Shown one piece after another: positions 8,319 through 18,800 of a stretch of DNA of 64,000 nt. The notes under the pieces are model-generated. The model was not told where the DNA came from, searched no databases, and saw only the letters and a list, made by a program, of their open reading frames with translations. Origin of the DNA: Thiocapsa sp. (GTDB taxonomy: Bacteria; Pseudomonadota; Gammaproteobacteria; Chromatiales; Chromatiaceae); the NCBI RefSeq assembly GCF_018399035.1, contig NZ_CP073760.1:3476001-3540000 (forward strand). The letters are read 5' to 3'. Position 1 is the stretch's first letter; the number at the start of each line of letters is the position of its first letter. The translations under genes were made by a program, and so were the position numbers.

Positions 8319-10022
8319 ATGTCGTCGCAACCCCTGCGCATCGTCGTCATCGGCGGCTCCGCCGCCGGCCCCAAGGCCGCCGCCAAGGCCCGCCGAATGG
8401 ACGAGCATGCCGACATCACCCTGATCCAGCGCGAGCCGGATCTGTCCATGGCCTCCTGCGGCTTCCCCTACTATGTCGGCGGCACCTTCGACGACCGCAA
8501 CATGCTCGTCTGCACACCGGCGGGCATCGTCCGCGACCCGGCGTTTTACGGCAAGGCCAAGCGCATCCACGCCTTGGTGCGCACCGAGGCGACCGAGATC
8601 GACCGGGTCGCGAAGACGGTCACCTATCGCGATCTGCCCACCGGCGAGCAGTCCACCATCCCTTACGATCGACTGGTTATCGCCACAGGTGCGACACCGC
8701 TGCGCCCCTCCGTGCCGGGCATCGAGCTCGACGGGGTCACGACCCTGCATTCGATGGCCGATGCGGATGCCCTGCGCGCGGTCCGCGACGAGAAGAAGGC
8801 AACCAAGGCCGTGGTCGTCGGCGGCGGCCTGATCGGCTTCGAGGTCTGCGAGGCACTGCGGCTCGCCGGGATTCACACGACCGTGATCGAGAAGACTCGG
8901 CAGATCCTGCCCTTCCTCGACCCGGATTTGTCGAAGCTGCTCGAGAACCATGTCCGCGCGCATGGGCCGGACATCATCGTCGGCAACGGTGTTGCCGAGC
9001 TGCTCGGGGATAACGGCAAGCTCGTCGGCGTCAAGCTCGACAACGGCACGGAGCTGCCCTGCGAGGTCGCGGTCATCGCCGTCGGGGTCAGACCCAATGT
9101 CAAGCTCGCCCAAGCCGCCGGAATCGAGATCGGCGCGGTCGGGGGCATCCGCGTCAACGAATACATGCAGACCTCCGACCCGGACATCTATGCCGTCGGC
9201 GACTGCGTGGAGTGCACCTCGCTGGTCAGCGGCAAAGCGGTGCGCGCGCCCTATGGCGACCTCGCCAATCTACAGGGACGCGTCGCCGGTCAGAACCTGG
9301 TGAAAGAGGGCAGCGCCCGCTTTCCCGGCATCATCCAGAGCGGCATCTGCAAGATCTTCGACTACGCGGTCGGCTTTACCGGGCTCTCGGCCAAGGATGC
9401 CCGCGAGGCGGGTTTCGACGATATCGAGACGGCGATCATCTCCGGGCTCGACATCCCCGGCTACATGAGCGGCAAGCTGCTGATCAGCAAACTGGTCGCC
9501 GACCGTAAGACCGGCCGTATCCTCGGCTTTCAATGCATCGGTCCCGGCGATGTCAGCAAGCGCGTGGCGGTCGTCGCCATGGCGATCCGCGGCACTCTGA
9601 CCGTCGACGACATGGTCAACGCGGACCTACCCTATGCCCCGCCCTACTCGCTCGCCATCGATCATGTCATCAGCTCCGCCCAGGTCATGGACAACAAGCT
9701 TCAGGGTCGGATGCACGGGCTCTCGGCGAGCGAGGTCAAGCACCGCGTCGACACCGGCACCAACTGCTACATCCTGGATACCCGCAGTCCGACAGAGTTC
9801 GAGGAGACTCGCCTGGGCATCGGCGAGACCCTGATCCCGCTCGGTGCGCTGCGCGATCGATTGGGCGAGCTGCCGCAAGACAAATCCAGAGAGATCATCC
9901 TCTACTGCAGAATCTCGCTCCGCGGCTACGAAGGCGCGGCCATCCTCAATGCGTACGGCTGGCACAACGTGAAGGTCATGGAAGGCGGCGTGGTCGCCTG
10001 GCCGTACGCGAAGGAGAAGTAG
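8319..10022 (+). CDS. FAD-dependent pyridine nucleotide-disulfide oxidoreductase with C-terminal rhodanese (CoA-disulfide/persulfide reductase type)
   Basis: Residues 1-450 form a class III NADH oxidase/CoA-disulfide reductase module. An FAD Rossmann motif (VVIGGSAAGPKAAAKARR) comes first, then the single active-site Cys in MASCGFPYYVGG at about residue 47. The NAD(P) motif VVVGGGLIGFEVCEAL and the FAD-binding IYAVGDCVE follow. Residues 470-567 form a rhodanese domain with its Cys in ILYCRISLRGYE (about residue 529). Fusions of this type reduce CoA or protein persulfides with NADH, releasing sulfide. That would fit a sulfur-oxidising or sulfur-storing cell. The gene stands alone, with the repeat pair upstream and a decayed restriction locus downstream. 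Confidence 0.88.
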   Translation: MSSQPLRIVVIGGSAAGPKAAAKARRMDEHADITLIQREPDLSMASCGFPYYVGGTFDDRNMLVCTPAGIVRDPAFYGKAKRIHALVRTEATEIDRVAKTVTYRDLPTGEQSTIPYDRLVIATGATPLRPSVPGIELDGVTTLHSMADADALRAVRDEKKATKAVVVGGGLIGFEVCEALRLAGIHTTVIEKTRQILPFLDPDLSKLLENHVRAHGPDIIVGNGVAELLGDNGKLVGVKLDNGTELPCEVAVIAVGVRPNVKLAQAAGIEIGAVGGIRVNEYMQTSDPDIYAVGDCVECTSLVSGKAVRAPYGDLANLQGRVAGQNLVKEGSARFPGIIQSGICKIFDYAVGFTGLSAKDAREAGFDDIETAIISGLDIPGYMSGKLLISKLVADRKTGRILGFQCIGPGDVSKRVAVVAMAIRGTLTVDDMVNADLPYAPPYSLAIDHVISSAQVMDNKLQGRMHGLSASEVKHRVDTGTNCYILDTRSPTEFEETRLGIGETLIPLGALRDRLGELPQDKSREIILYCRISLRGYEGAAILNAYGWHNVKVMEGGVVAWPYAKEK

Positions 10023-10201
10023 CGCGTCCTGGCCTGCCATTGGCTACCCGCCACTCGAGCCGATGCTGATCGCTTCCGCAGCAAACAAGGCGTCGAGCTG
10101 CGGATTGGTCGTCACCAACAGCAGCTTTTTCTGCATCGCTGTCCGGTTGATCTCAAGACGGAAGAATGCGTCCCCGCCCGCCGGCGAATGCCGGCGGCGG
10201 A

Positions 10202-11197
10202 TCAACTGGATCCGTCCGCGTCGATGCGGTCGATGGTCAGCCCCCGAGCCAGCGCGTGGTAACGACGCAGGTGACTCTGGGCACGGGCCGCGTTGACCCG
10301 ATAGGTCACAAGCGCGCCCATGGCCTCGAAGACCGCATCCAGTCCCGGCCGTCGGGTCAGGATGACCAGCTCGCGGGCCGAGCCGGTCTCGGACGGCGGC
10401 ACGTCCTCGACGTTGCGCAGGTCCTCGACCACGGCCTTGACCGCCGCCTCGTCGACTCCGGATGGTGGATCAGGATGCGGCCTTTGAGCAGCCCGGATTC
10501 CCGGACATCCTCAGCCTTTACCTCCACACCATGGATCGTGATGGGTTGGGCCTTCTCGAGCAGATCCATGAACCGCTTGGGCGTCGCCGAAACACCGATC
10601 ACCAGCGGCATCCGGATCAGCCCGGATTCCGGGTGCCCGAGCAGGAAACGCTGCATCAGGGTCCGCGCCTCCGTGGCCGACTTACCACTGATCATGCCCC
10701 GGTGGGCCTCATCGATGACCACATAGAAGCGGTCGGGGCAGTCCCGCGCCGTATTCGAGAGGGTCGTCCAGATCGGCCAGGTGCGACCGTCGCCCTGCCG
10801 GGTCAGCAGCTTGTCGTTCCCCAACTTCTGCGTATTGATGAAATAGACGTAGCCGCCCTCCAGACGCTCGGCATCAAACGACGCGTCGATGGGGAACAGG
10901 CGCCCGGTGCGAATGCGATCAGACTTGCCCTCGATCTTGAGTCGGGTCTGTTCGTTCAGCTCCGGCATGTCCGAGACCCAGAGGATCACGGCATCCGGCT
11001 GGGCCGGAAAGCCCGCTTCGCCGAACAGGATGTCCTCGAACAGGGCGGATAGGATAAAGGGTCTTGCCGCTCCCGGTCGGGGCCGAGAAGGCGATGGCTT
11101 GCGGATTGGCGCTGGAGGAGAAGGCGCGCGCAGCCAAGACCCGTGCCCGCAGGGTCGCCAGGATCTGCTCCTGGAAGTCGAAGAGCTTGACCTTCAT
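10202..11197 (-). pseudogene. type III restriction enzyme Res subunit, frameshifted and truncated
   Basis: Three consecutive minus-strand pieces together look like the helicase part of a type III Res subunit. Piece one (from 11197) starts MKVKLFDFQEQILATLRARV and has the Walker A motif APTGSGKT. Piece two (10989 and down) carries the DEAH box in FYVVIDEAHRGM and the following VIGVSATPKRF. Piece three (10432 to 10202) continues in another frame. Frame changes lie near 11040 and 10440. The C-terminal nuclease region, normally several hundred residues, is absent. The Res start overlaps the end of the Mod relic by four bases, as in intact mod-res operons. It cannot make a working enzyme. Confidence 0.75.
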
Positions 11198-12183
11198 GGC
11201 TGGCCCCCGCCACGAACGGCGCTCGGTCCGGAGCCCTGACCGGGGCGGGCGTGTCCGGTCGGCTCCCGGTTGATCATGAAGTTCTCCAGGTAGTCACGAT
11301 ACAACTGGACGATCTGCAGGCCCGGATTCTGCGGACCCAGCGCGTCCTCCAATTCTCCGGAAAGCTCTTTGAATGACTCCCGAGCGTCGGTCACGACGAA
11401 CAGCATCCGCAGGTCCGTGCGTCCGGAGAGCGCCTCGATCAGCTGCGAGAGCCGACTCTCGTCGAGCAGCACGGCGAAGGCATTGCCCGGAGGAAGGAAC
11501 AGCGGCGGCTCCGGGGCCTCTCTCGGCAATTCCGGACGTGGGCCGATCGCGCCCGACGATATCGATCACGCCGTCGGAGATCTGATTTTGAGCCTTCCGC
11601 CCCAAATAGAGGACGGTCCAAGTGCCCCGTGCCGCGTCGAAGCCACCCAACCGCACGTAGCCTTGTCTCAGCAGCTCCCGCAACGTGGGAGGACTCACAC
11701 GCCAGTTGCCGAGCGAGCCATCGGTCCTCAACGGCCAAGCCAGGGTACGGCTACCCAGATTACTCAGATCAGGCTGTTGATCGAGCGGCAACGGATCTCC
11801 GATCTCGACGATCGTCGCCGTTTCAGGGTCGACCCGGATCGGGAAGAAGAGACCGGGCCGATCCTCTCGCCTGGAATTGGTGCCGCCTCGCATTTCCAGT
11901 CGCGGGCGCCGGTGTTGTAGGGTGGGTCGATGTAGATGCAATCCACCTGACCCGCGTAGAGATAATGCAGGGCCTGCAGGGCATGGAAGTTGTCGGCCTC
12001 GATCAGGACGTGCCAGGGCGCATCCGCCGGGCCATTCTCGACACTCGCCAAGGGGATCAGGGCGGGAAATATCGGCTCGCCGAACTGGCGCACCACGATC
12101 AGCTCGTCCACCGGAAATCGCCAGATGTCGCCGGCCGTCGCTGTCCCCTCCGGTCGCACGCAGATCGCAACATCCTCGGCCAA
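11194..12183 (-). pseudogene. type III DNA methyltransferase Mod subunit, frameshifted and internally deleted
   Basis: The N-terminal piece (from the ATG at 12183) contains YAGQVDCIYIDPPYNTGARDW, which includes the DPPY catalytic motif of beta-class N6-adenine methyltransferases. The frame shifts near 11890 into a piece containing VSPPTLRELLRQGYVRLGGF. It shifts back near 11550 into a C-terminal piece (QLIEALSGRTDLRMLFVVTD) that ends at 11194. In total about 330 codons remain, whereas Mod proteins usually have 550 or more. The SAM-binding FxGxG motif that should follow the DPPY region is missing. Both the methylation and cleavage halves of the system have therefore been lost. Confidence 0.75.
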
Positions 12184-12471
12184 CCGCCTGGCGGGCCAAG
12201 CCGGGCCGCGCTGTCACTTGGTCCGCCTACGAGTCGGTTTAATCGACCGCACGGCCTGGAGTCTGCGGATCCCGGTCGTCGTTGCGGCCGGGTCGTCCGG
12301 CAGCGAAAACGGGTGCGACTATAACCCCGAACGGGCGCGGAGTCCGAGCCAGGTCCGCGGCGGACTGGACAACGCGCTGTCGGACACTCTATGTTCGCAG
12401 CATCCGCGATCGAAACACCTCATGGACGACCGATCCACCGGTCGAGCCGGACACGCCATGGATGAGCCCCT

Positions 12472-13077
12472 ATGAGCGGAACCGCCATCATTCCCGACTG
12501 GAACGTCTTCGGCATCCTGCCCCCGATCCGGCCCGGAAGCACAGCGATCGCGCGTGAGCGCTCGCCCTATCGCGCCACCCCACTCGATCTTTGTCGGCGC
12601 TTCGGCCACACTCCCGATCGACGGCGCATCCTCCAGGGTCTCATCGCGCTGCGCGCGGAGCTTGCCGCGGCCGGCCTGGCGAACGGCTTTCAGTGGATCA
12701 ACGGGAGCTTCGCCGAGGACTGCGAGAGTAGCCGCGGGAGATCGCCGGGCGATGTGGACGTCGTGAGCTTCGTCCCGCTCGGCGACGCAACGAGACAACG
12801 GCAATTGATCGCCTCACATCGAGTCTTATTTTACCCACAAGAGGCAAAGGCCCGATTCCAGGTTGACCATTATGTGATCGCAACCGATGTGGCCTTCGAC
12901 GCCGAACAGGCCCGATCGGTCGCCTACTGGTACTCACTTTGGAGTCATCGGCGCGAAGACCAACGCTGGAAAGGCTTTGTGGAGATGTCCTTATCGGACG
13001 ACGATGTGGACGCGGTCGGCTGGCTCGCCCGGCAAGACCACGACCCGCCAACCGGAGGGACGAGCGATGAGCACTAA
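12472..13077 (+). CDS. pol-beta-like nucleotidyltransferase (DUF6932 type)
   Basis: This 201-residue soluble protein contains WINGSFAEDCESSRGR followed by SPGDVDVVSFVP. A Gly-Ser followed by an Asp-x-Asp pair is the active-site signature of the DNA polymerase beta nucleotidyltransferase superfamily, and this arrangement with a long gap between GS and DVD is that of DUF6932 proteins. The C-terminal part (HYVIATDVAFDAEQARSVAYWYSLW) is mostly helical. Its last 11 bases overlap the next gene, so the two are translationally coupled. It sits beside restriction relics and before HEPN-MNT and Uma2 genes, which suggests a defence or toxin-antitoxin role, but that is inference. Transferase activity is not proven. 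Confidence 0.7.
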   Translation: MSGTAIIPDWNVFGILPPIRPGSTAIARERSPYRATPLDLCRRFGHTPDRRRILQGLIALRAELAAAGLANGFQWINGSFAEDCESSRGRSPGDVDVVSFVPLGDATRQRQLIASHRVLFYPQEAKARFQVDHYVIATDVAFDAEQARSVAYWYSLWSHRREDQRWKGFVEMSLSDDDVDAVGWLARQDHDPPTGGTSDEH

Positions 13078-14011
13078 AGAACGCGAGTTCCTGCAGTCCG
13101 AAGTCACGACACTCGAGGGACTCCTCGGCAACCTGTCTGAAGACCGAATCATCGAGCGTATCGGATTCGAGGAGCGCTTGAGGCAATCCCGAGATCGGCT
13201 TGCCGTGCTCGAGGCCAGCGCCTTGGCCAAGGCGCTGCCCATAACGTTCCGCGGTGCGCCGGTTGAGGGCACGCGTTCAATCGCTGCCGACTTTGCCGCA
13301 GCGGCACTCAAGGCATTCATCGAAGCAACCGATACGGTAGCGGCCAGCTTGACAGCGGAAGGACTCAAGGGCCGCGGTCGACTCCCGGGCGCAAGTCGCT
13401 CTTTGCGGATCATCGACACTGTACAAGGCTCGTTCGGCTTCGAACTAGAGCTCCCTCCGCCGGTCACGGATTCGGCGCAGATCCAGCTGCCGATACCCGG
13501 CGAGGAGCAGGACCCCTATGCTCGGGCCATCGAAAGAACCTTCAAGCTGATCAAGGACGCCGTCTCATCGGATGACGAGGGGATGTCGGACCTGATCGCA
13601 GAGATCCATCCGCGTGCGGCGGCCAAGGTGCGCGCCTTCGCTAAGGTGCTGTCCGATCACGATGCCGGATTCGCCGCTGAGTTCGAGGGCAAGCGTGTGA
13701 ACTTGAACCGAGGAATCGAGGTCGAGCATGTGCTCGACGCACTAAGGGACGAAGACATTGCCGAGCGCATCGAGGAGCACTCCGGCGTATTGGTGGGAAT
13801 CCTTCCTGAATCACGGCGCTTCGAGTGTCGGCTCGACGAGGGTCCGCTCATCTCGGGATGGATCGATCGCGACATCGAAGACATCGGAGCATTCAAAACG
13901 ACCTGGGAGAACAAGAAAGCACGATTGAGCTTCAGAGTTGTTTCGGTGCGCACGAATCAGCGTTTCATATTGGTCGATGCAACTCGAACGGAGGAAACGA
14001 TCGAGAGCTGA
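13067..14011 (+). CDS. hypothetical protein coupled to the nucleotidyltransferase
   Basis: The ATG at 13067 lies inside the end of the upstream gene; the frame is open further up, but this start fits the overlap. The protein has 314 residues. It begins with a charged coiled coil (about residues 2-50), including ERIGFEERLRQSRDRLAVLE. A region rich in Ala helices and beta-like segments follows (SLRIIDTVQGSFGFELELPPP), and the C-terminal 60 residues are predicted strands (FECRLDEGPLISGWIDRDIE). I see no membrane segment, nuclease motif or HEPN signature, and I do not recognise the family. The tight overlap suggests that the two proteins act together, perhaps as effector and partner. Confidence 0.65.
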   Translation: MSTKEREFLQSEVTTLEGLLGNLSEDRIIERIGFEERLRQSRDRLAVLEASALAKALPITFRGAPVEGTRSIAADFAAAALKAFIEATDTVAASLTAEGLKGRGRLPGASRSLRIIDTVQGSFGFELELPPPVTDSAQIQLPIPGEEQDPYARAIERTFKLIKDAVSSDDEGMSDLIAEIHPRAAAKVRAFAKVLSDHDAGFAAEFEGKRVNLNRGIEVEHVLDALRDEDIAERIEEHSGVLVGILPESRRFECRLDEGPLISGWIDRDIEDIGAFKTTWENKKARLSFRVVSVRTNQRFILVDATRTEETIES

Positions 14012-14094
14012 TGGCTCGCGATCATTGTTCAGTGTCGATACCATTACTGAGCCGAAGCCGCGGTTGCTGAGGGATCGGCGCTTCGGGGTCGATG

Positions 14095-14679
14095 CTAATG
14101 GTCGGCGTTGAAATCGACCTTGTCGTAAACCTCGGCCAGCGACAGCTCGGTGTCGAGTGCGGTCAACGGGATGCGTTCGCTCGGATCTGTGTAGACGGAA
14201 AGCAGCCAGTCACCGCTCGGTTGGCGCAGGAAGAGCTCGGCGCTCACCCGGTGCTGGGAGAGCAACAGATAGGCCCGCAGGCCGGGGATGGACCGGTAGT
14301 AGGCGAATTTGTCGCCCCGGTCATAGGCCTCGGTACTGTCGGAGAGGACCTCGACGACGAGTGTCGGGTTGGTGACGACGTCGCGGCGGTCGTCCAAGAA
14401 TTGCCGCTCCCCGCAGATCGCCGTCACGTCCGGATAGGCACCCAGATTGGCGGACTCGACGCGGACCTTCATGTCGCTGGTGTAGACATAGCAGGGGCGG
14501 CCCTTGAAGTGATTCCCCAGCTCGCCTGCCAGGTTTCCGCAGATCAGGTTGTGCGCCTCCGAGCTGCCCTCGATGGCGAGGACATCGCCATTGCAATACT
14601 CGGTACGGCCCTGAACCGACGCACGCTCGGCGGCGAGCCAGACGGTGAAATCGACTTTGGGTTTAGACGGAAGGGACAT
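14095..14679 (-). CDS. Uma2-family (DUF820) PD-(D/E)XK-like nuclease
   Basis: The 194-residue protein shows the Uma2 layout: N-terminal YxxW-like segment (DFTVWLAAE), RTEYCNGDVLAIEGSSEAHN, then YPDVTAICGE, NPTLVVEVLSDSTEAYDRGDKFAYYRSIPGLRAYLLLSQ. The YPDV Asp and the VVEVLS Glu match the PD-(D/E)XK core, and the Lys in GDKFAYY follows as in the family. Uma2 proteins are abundant in cyanobacteria, Chloroflexi and some purple bacteria; a restriction-endonuclease-like fold is established, but the cellular role is not. A second Uma2 gene is at 44424-45041. The gene is transcribed alone. Confidence 0.85.
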   Translation of the reverse strand: MSLPSKPKVDFTVWLAAERASVQGRTEYCNGDVLAIEGSSEAHNLICGNLAGELGNHFKGRPCYVYTSDMKVRVESANLGAYPDVTAICGERQFLDDRRDVVTNPTLVVEVLSDSTEAYDRGDKFAYYRSIPGLRAYLLLSQHRVSAELFLRQPSGDWLLSVYTDPSERIPLTALDTELSLAEVYDKVDFNADH

Positions 14680-14958
14680 GGGAGGGCTCCGGGTTCGGAC
14701 TCAAAGGACGCTTGAGCGACCGTGCGCTCGGATCGGAAACCGCGATCATGGGGTTGCACTCGACCCGCTGGCCGTCAGGCCAGCGTAAGACGGCGACTGC
14801 AAGTCGCCGATCCCAGGCTATTGGCCGTTCCGGGGTGACGGTCGGCGTGGATCTTGGCCGCTCTATGCACAAGACGCCCGGATCACGAAGAAAGACAAAA
14901 ACCTATCCTAAAGGCACACTTGTAGAAACCGCCGATCCGACTTGTCGCTCTTTGTCCA

Positions 14959-15414
14959 TCAACTGTCGCGGGCGATCTCGGCGCGAATCGACGGCGCAAT
15001 CGATTCAATGGATACGGGTAAACGAACCTCGAGATCGTCCATGGCTGCGGCGACCAGCGCCATGACTGGCGCATGCGCGCGAGCAACGTCTTCGGCATCG
15101 AATTGGTGGAAGCCTTGGTAATCCGCGCGAAGTCGATCGGCCTCGAGCTGTCCGAGCGTCTTCAGGTGCTGACGATCGAATGCTCCGGATCGAACGAAGT
15201 GCGCCGCGAAGAGCCGCTGGGTGCCCTCATGCGTCTTCGTCTCCAACCCATGGCTGAACAAGAGAGCGCGGACCGCGTGAAACGCGGCGTAATAGAGGTT
15301 GGAGATGCATTTGCGATGGACTCCGACCTGACGATTCGCGCGAAAGCTGCGCAACTCGTCGAGCAGCAGCCCCAGCTCGTCGGCCACTGCACTTAAGCGC
15401 TCGTCTTCGCCCAT
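14959..15414 (-). CDS. HEPN-domain toxin of a HEPN-MNT pair
   Basis: This 151-residue all-helical protein contains RKCISNLYYAAFHAVRALLFSHG, typical of UPF0332-like HEPN domains. GTQRLFAAHFV follows and gives an R-x4-H motif, the catalytic signature of HEPN ribonucleases. ADRLRADYQGF marks the fourth helix. The start overlaps the end of the MNT gene by 22 bases, so antitoxin and toxin are co-translated in that order. HEPN toxins of this kind cleave RNA and are held in check, sometimes by AMPylation, by the MNT partner. The pair follows the usual gene order and both reading frames look intact. Confidence 0.82.
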   Translation of the reverse strand: MGEDERLSAVADELGLLLDELRSFRANRQVGVHRKCISNLYYAAFHAVRALLFSHGLETKTHEGTQRLFAAHFVRSGAFDRQHLKTLGQLEADRLRADYQGFHQFDAEDVARAHAPVMALVAAAMDDLEVRLPVSIESIAPSIRAEIARDS

Positions 15415-15785
15415 AGCTCGATCCCCTCTTGCATGATGTCGTCCAGCAGTCGGCGACTCGTCCCGTCACCGTCGCGGATGACGATGGGCCGCAGGTGCGG
15501 AAGATCCTCCCAACCCTCTTGCGTGGACTCGGCGATGTCGGTCAGGTCTCGCGCGATCGATCGGTGCGCATCGCGCGAGACGAAGACCGCGAGATCCAGG
15601 TCCGAGTCCTCGCCACCCTCGCCCCGAGCGCGGCTGCCGAACACCAGGATACGCTCGATGGACGCGCTGCCGAGCCGGTGCAGACTGTTTGCGACGAAGG
15701 TCGCCAACAACTGCCGCTCGCCGGGTGTAAAGGGAGCGCGTTGCGGGCGAATCGTCGAGTCGAAAAGGCTTGATCGGGCGGGCAT
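15393..15785 (-). CDS. MNT nucleotidyltransferase antitoxin of a HEPN-MNT pair
   Basis: The minimal nucleotidyltransferase signature is complete: ILVFGSRARGEGGEDSDLDL, that is GSxxRGE then D-x-D with the usual spacing, followed by AVFVS. The downstream VIRDGDGTSRRLLDDIMQEG resembles the helical end of MntA-type proteins. The frame is open to 15848, but I prefer the ATG at 15785, which leaves a normal MNT length of 130 residues. In characterised pairs the MNT protein neutralises the HEPN RNase, in some cases by adding AMP to a Tyr near its active site. The gene precedes and overlaps the HEPN gene. Confidence 0.82.
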   Translation of the reverse strand: MPARSSLFDSTIRPQRAPFTPGERQLLATFVANSLHRLGSASIERILVFGSRARGEGGEDSDLDLAVFVSRDAHRSIARDLTDIAESTQEGWEDLPHLRPIVIRDGDGTSRRLLDDIMQEGIELWAKTSA

Positions 15786-15880
15786 TGCGAGATTCTGCCC
15801 TCGATCGGGCGCGTCGTCGACGGCGGTCATCACGGATGTAGCCGCCACATCGCGTACGCGACATGACGGCTTCGTTTGCG

Positions 15881-18800
15881 CTAGGCGTCACTCGCGTGCG
15901 GTTCCGGGCCGGTCGTGTTGCGGCTCGGCGCCACACCCCCGAACCAGGTCACATAGAGCGTCGGCAGAAAGACCAGGGTGAGCAGCGATGCGACCAGCAG
16001 GCCGCCCATGATGGCGTAGGCCATCGAGCCCCAGAAGACCGTGGGCGCGATCGGGATCATCCCGAGCACGGTCGAGAGCGCGGTCAGCATGATCGGCCGA
16101 AAGCGCGACAGGCTGGCCTCGACCACGGCATCCCAGACCGTCTTTCCCGCCGCCCGCTCGGCCTCGATCTGGTCGATCAGGATCACCGCGTTCTTGGCGA
16201 TCATGCCGATCAGGGCGAGGATGCCGAGGATGGCGACGAAGCCGAGCGGTTTGCCGGAGGCCAGCAGGGCGCCGACCACGCCGATCAGGCCCAGCGGCAC
16301 CAGGCTCAGGACCATGAAGAGCCGCGCGAAGCTCTTGAGCTGGAAGATCAGCAGGGACAGCATGAGCAGGATCATCACCGGCACCACCGCGAAGACCGAG
16401 GCTTGCGACTCGGCGCTCTCCTCGACCGCGCCGCCCAGCTCGATGCGATAGCCCGCGGGCAGCGTCGCGTTCAGCGCGGCGATGGGTTCGCCGAGATCCG
16501 CGACCACGGCCTCCGGCAGCATCCCCGGCGCGACGTCGGCCTGGACCGTCAGGGTCGGCACCCGGTCGCGCCGCCACACCAGCGGGTAGTCCTGACCGTA
16601 CTCGAAGACGGCAAACTGGCTGAGCGGGATGGTGCGCCCGTTCGGGAGCGAGACCGGCAGGCTGCGCAGCGTTTCGACCGACAGACTCTGCCCCCCGAGC
16701 TCGCGCGCCACCACATCGACGAGATAGATGTCGTCGCGGACCTGGGTGATACCGGTGCCGGAGATATTGGCGTTGAGCGCGGTGGAGACCGCCTGGCTGC
16801 TCAGGCCCAACTGACGCGCCTGCTCCTGGTCGATGCGGATATGCAGCTCGCGCTCCGGCTCCATCCAGTCGAAATTGACCCGGCGCGAGCCGGGGTGATC
16901 CGCCACGAGATCCGCGAGCTGCATCGCGATCTCGCGCAGCTCGGTCGGGTCCGGACCCATGACGCGGTATTGCAAGGGCCAGCCGACCGGCGGACCCAGC
17001 TCCAGCGGCGACACCCGTCCGACGACCTCCGGGAAGCGCTCCGCCAGCAGTTGCTCGAGTCGCGGCTGGAGTCGTTCGCGTGCCTCGATGTCGTTGGTCA
17101 CGAGCACGGCCTGGGCGAAGAAGGGGTTGGCCAACTGGACGTCCAGCGGCAGATAGAAGCGGATGGCGCCCTGACCGATGTAGGTGCTCCAGCGTTCGAT
17201 CTCGGGTGCGAACGCGGGGTCATCGCGCAGGATCTGCTCGAACTCGTCGACCAGACGCTCGGTCGCATGGATCGAGGCATTTTGCGGCAACTGCAGGTCG
17301 ACCAGGAGCTCGGGGCGATCGGAGGAGGGGAAGAACTGGCGCGGCACCTGGCTCAACCCCACGATGGCGACAACGAAAATCACCAGCGTCAGGCCGATGG
17401 TGAACCAGCGCGCACGCATCGCCGCCGTCAGAAAGCCCCGATAGATGGCGACCGTGCGGTTCGGCTTATCGCTCGCCCCGGCCTTGGGCGGGCGCAACAG
17501 CGTCATGCCGATCAAGGGGGCGAACATCATGGCGACAATCCAGGAGGCGATCAGCGCGATCCCGACCACCGCGAAGATCGAAAAGGTGTACTCGCCCGCG
17601 GAGCTCTGAGCGAAGCCGATGGGCACGAAACCGGCGATGGTGACCAGGGTGCCGATGAGCATCGCCTTGGACAGGTGGGTGTAGGCATAGGTGGCCGCGC
17701 TGGCCTTGTTGTCGCCCAGGGCCAGACGCCGGCTCATGGCGTCGATGGTGGTCATGGCATCGTCGACCATGAGGGCGAGTGCGATGATGAGCGCACCGAG
17801 AGAGACCCGTTGCAGGTCGATGTCGACGATGTCCATCATCGGAAAGACCACGGCCAGCGTGAGCGGAATGGCGATGGCCACGACCGTGCCGGCGCGCACG
17901 CCGAGGGCGACGAAGCTGATCACCAGCACGATGCCGATCGCCTGCCACAGCGAGGTGGTGAATTCGTTGATCGCGAGATCCACCGTCAGGGGTTGATCGG
18001 CGACCAGACGTGGCTCGATACCGTGCGGCAGCTCGGCCTGGATGTCGGCGATGGCTTCCGCGACATTGCGCCCGAGCGCCAGGGTATCGCCGCCGTCGCG
18101 CATGGCGATGGCGAGCCCGATGGCGGGTTCCCCATTGATGCGGAACATGGGTTGGGGCGGATCGACGAAGCCGCGGCGGACATCGGCGATGTCGCGCAGC
18201 CGCAGCATGCGCTCGCCGACGGCGAAGGTGACCTCGGCGATGTCCCGCTCGGAACCGAAGGCGCCGGAGACCCGCAGCGCGATGGACTCGTCGCTGGTGC
18301 TCAGGATGCCCGCCGGGCTGACGATGTTCTGGGCGCGCAGCGCGGCGATCAGGGTCCCGGGATCGAACCCCAGTCCGGCGAGCCGCTCGACCGAGAAATC
18401 GATAAAGATGACTTCGTCCTGGGCACCGAGGATGTCGATCTTGGAGACGTCGGGGACGGTGAGGAGTTGCGAACGGGCGTCCTCCACGGCGTCGCGCAAT
18501 TCGCGATGCGTAAAGCCGTCGGCGGTGAAGGCGTAGATGATCCCGAAGGTGTCGCCGAACTCGTCGTTGAAAAAGGGCCCGACGATCCCTTGCGGCAGGG
18601 TGTGGCGCATGTCGCCGACCTTTTTACGCACCTCGTACCAGCTGTCCGAGACATCCCGTCCCTGCGCGCTGCCCACCAGATCGACGAAAATGGTGGTGGT
18701 TCCGGCGCGGGTGAAGCTGCGCAGGTTGTCGAGATTCGGAACCTCCTGCAGGGTGCGTTCGAGACGCTCGGTGACCTGCGCGATGGTCTCGTCGAGGGTG

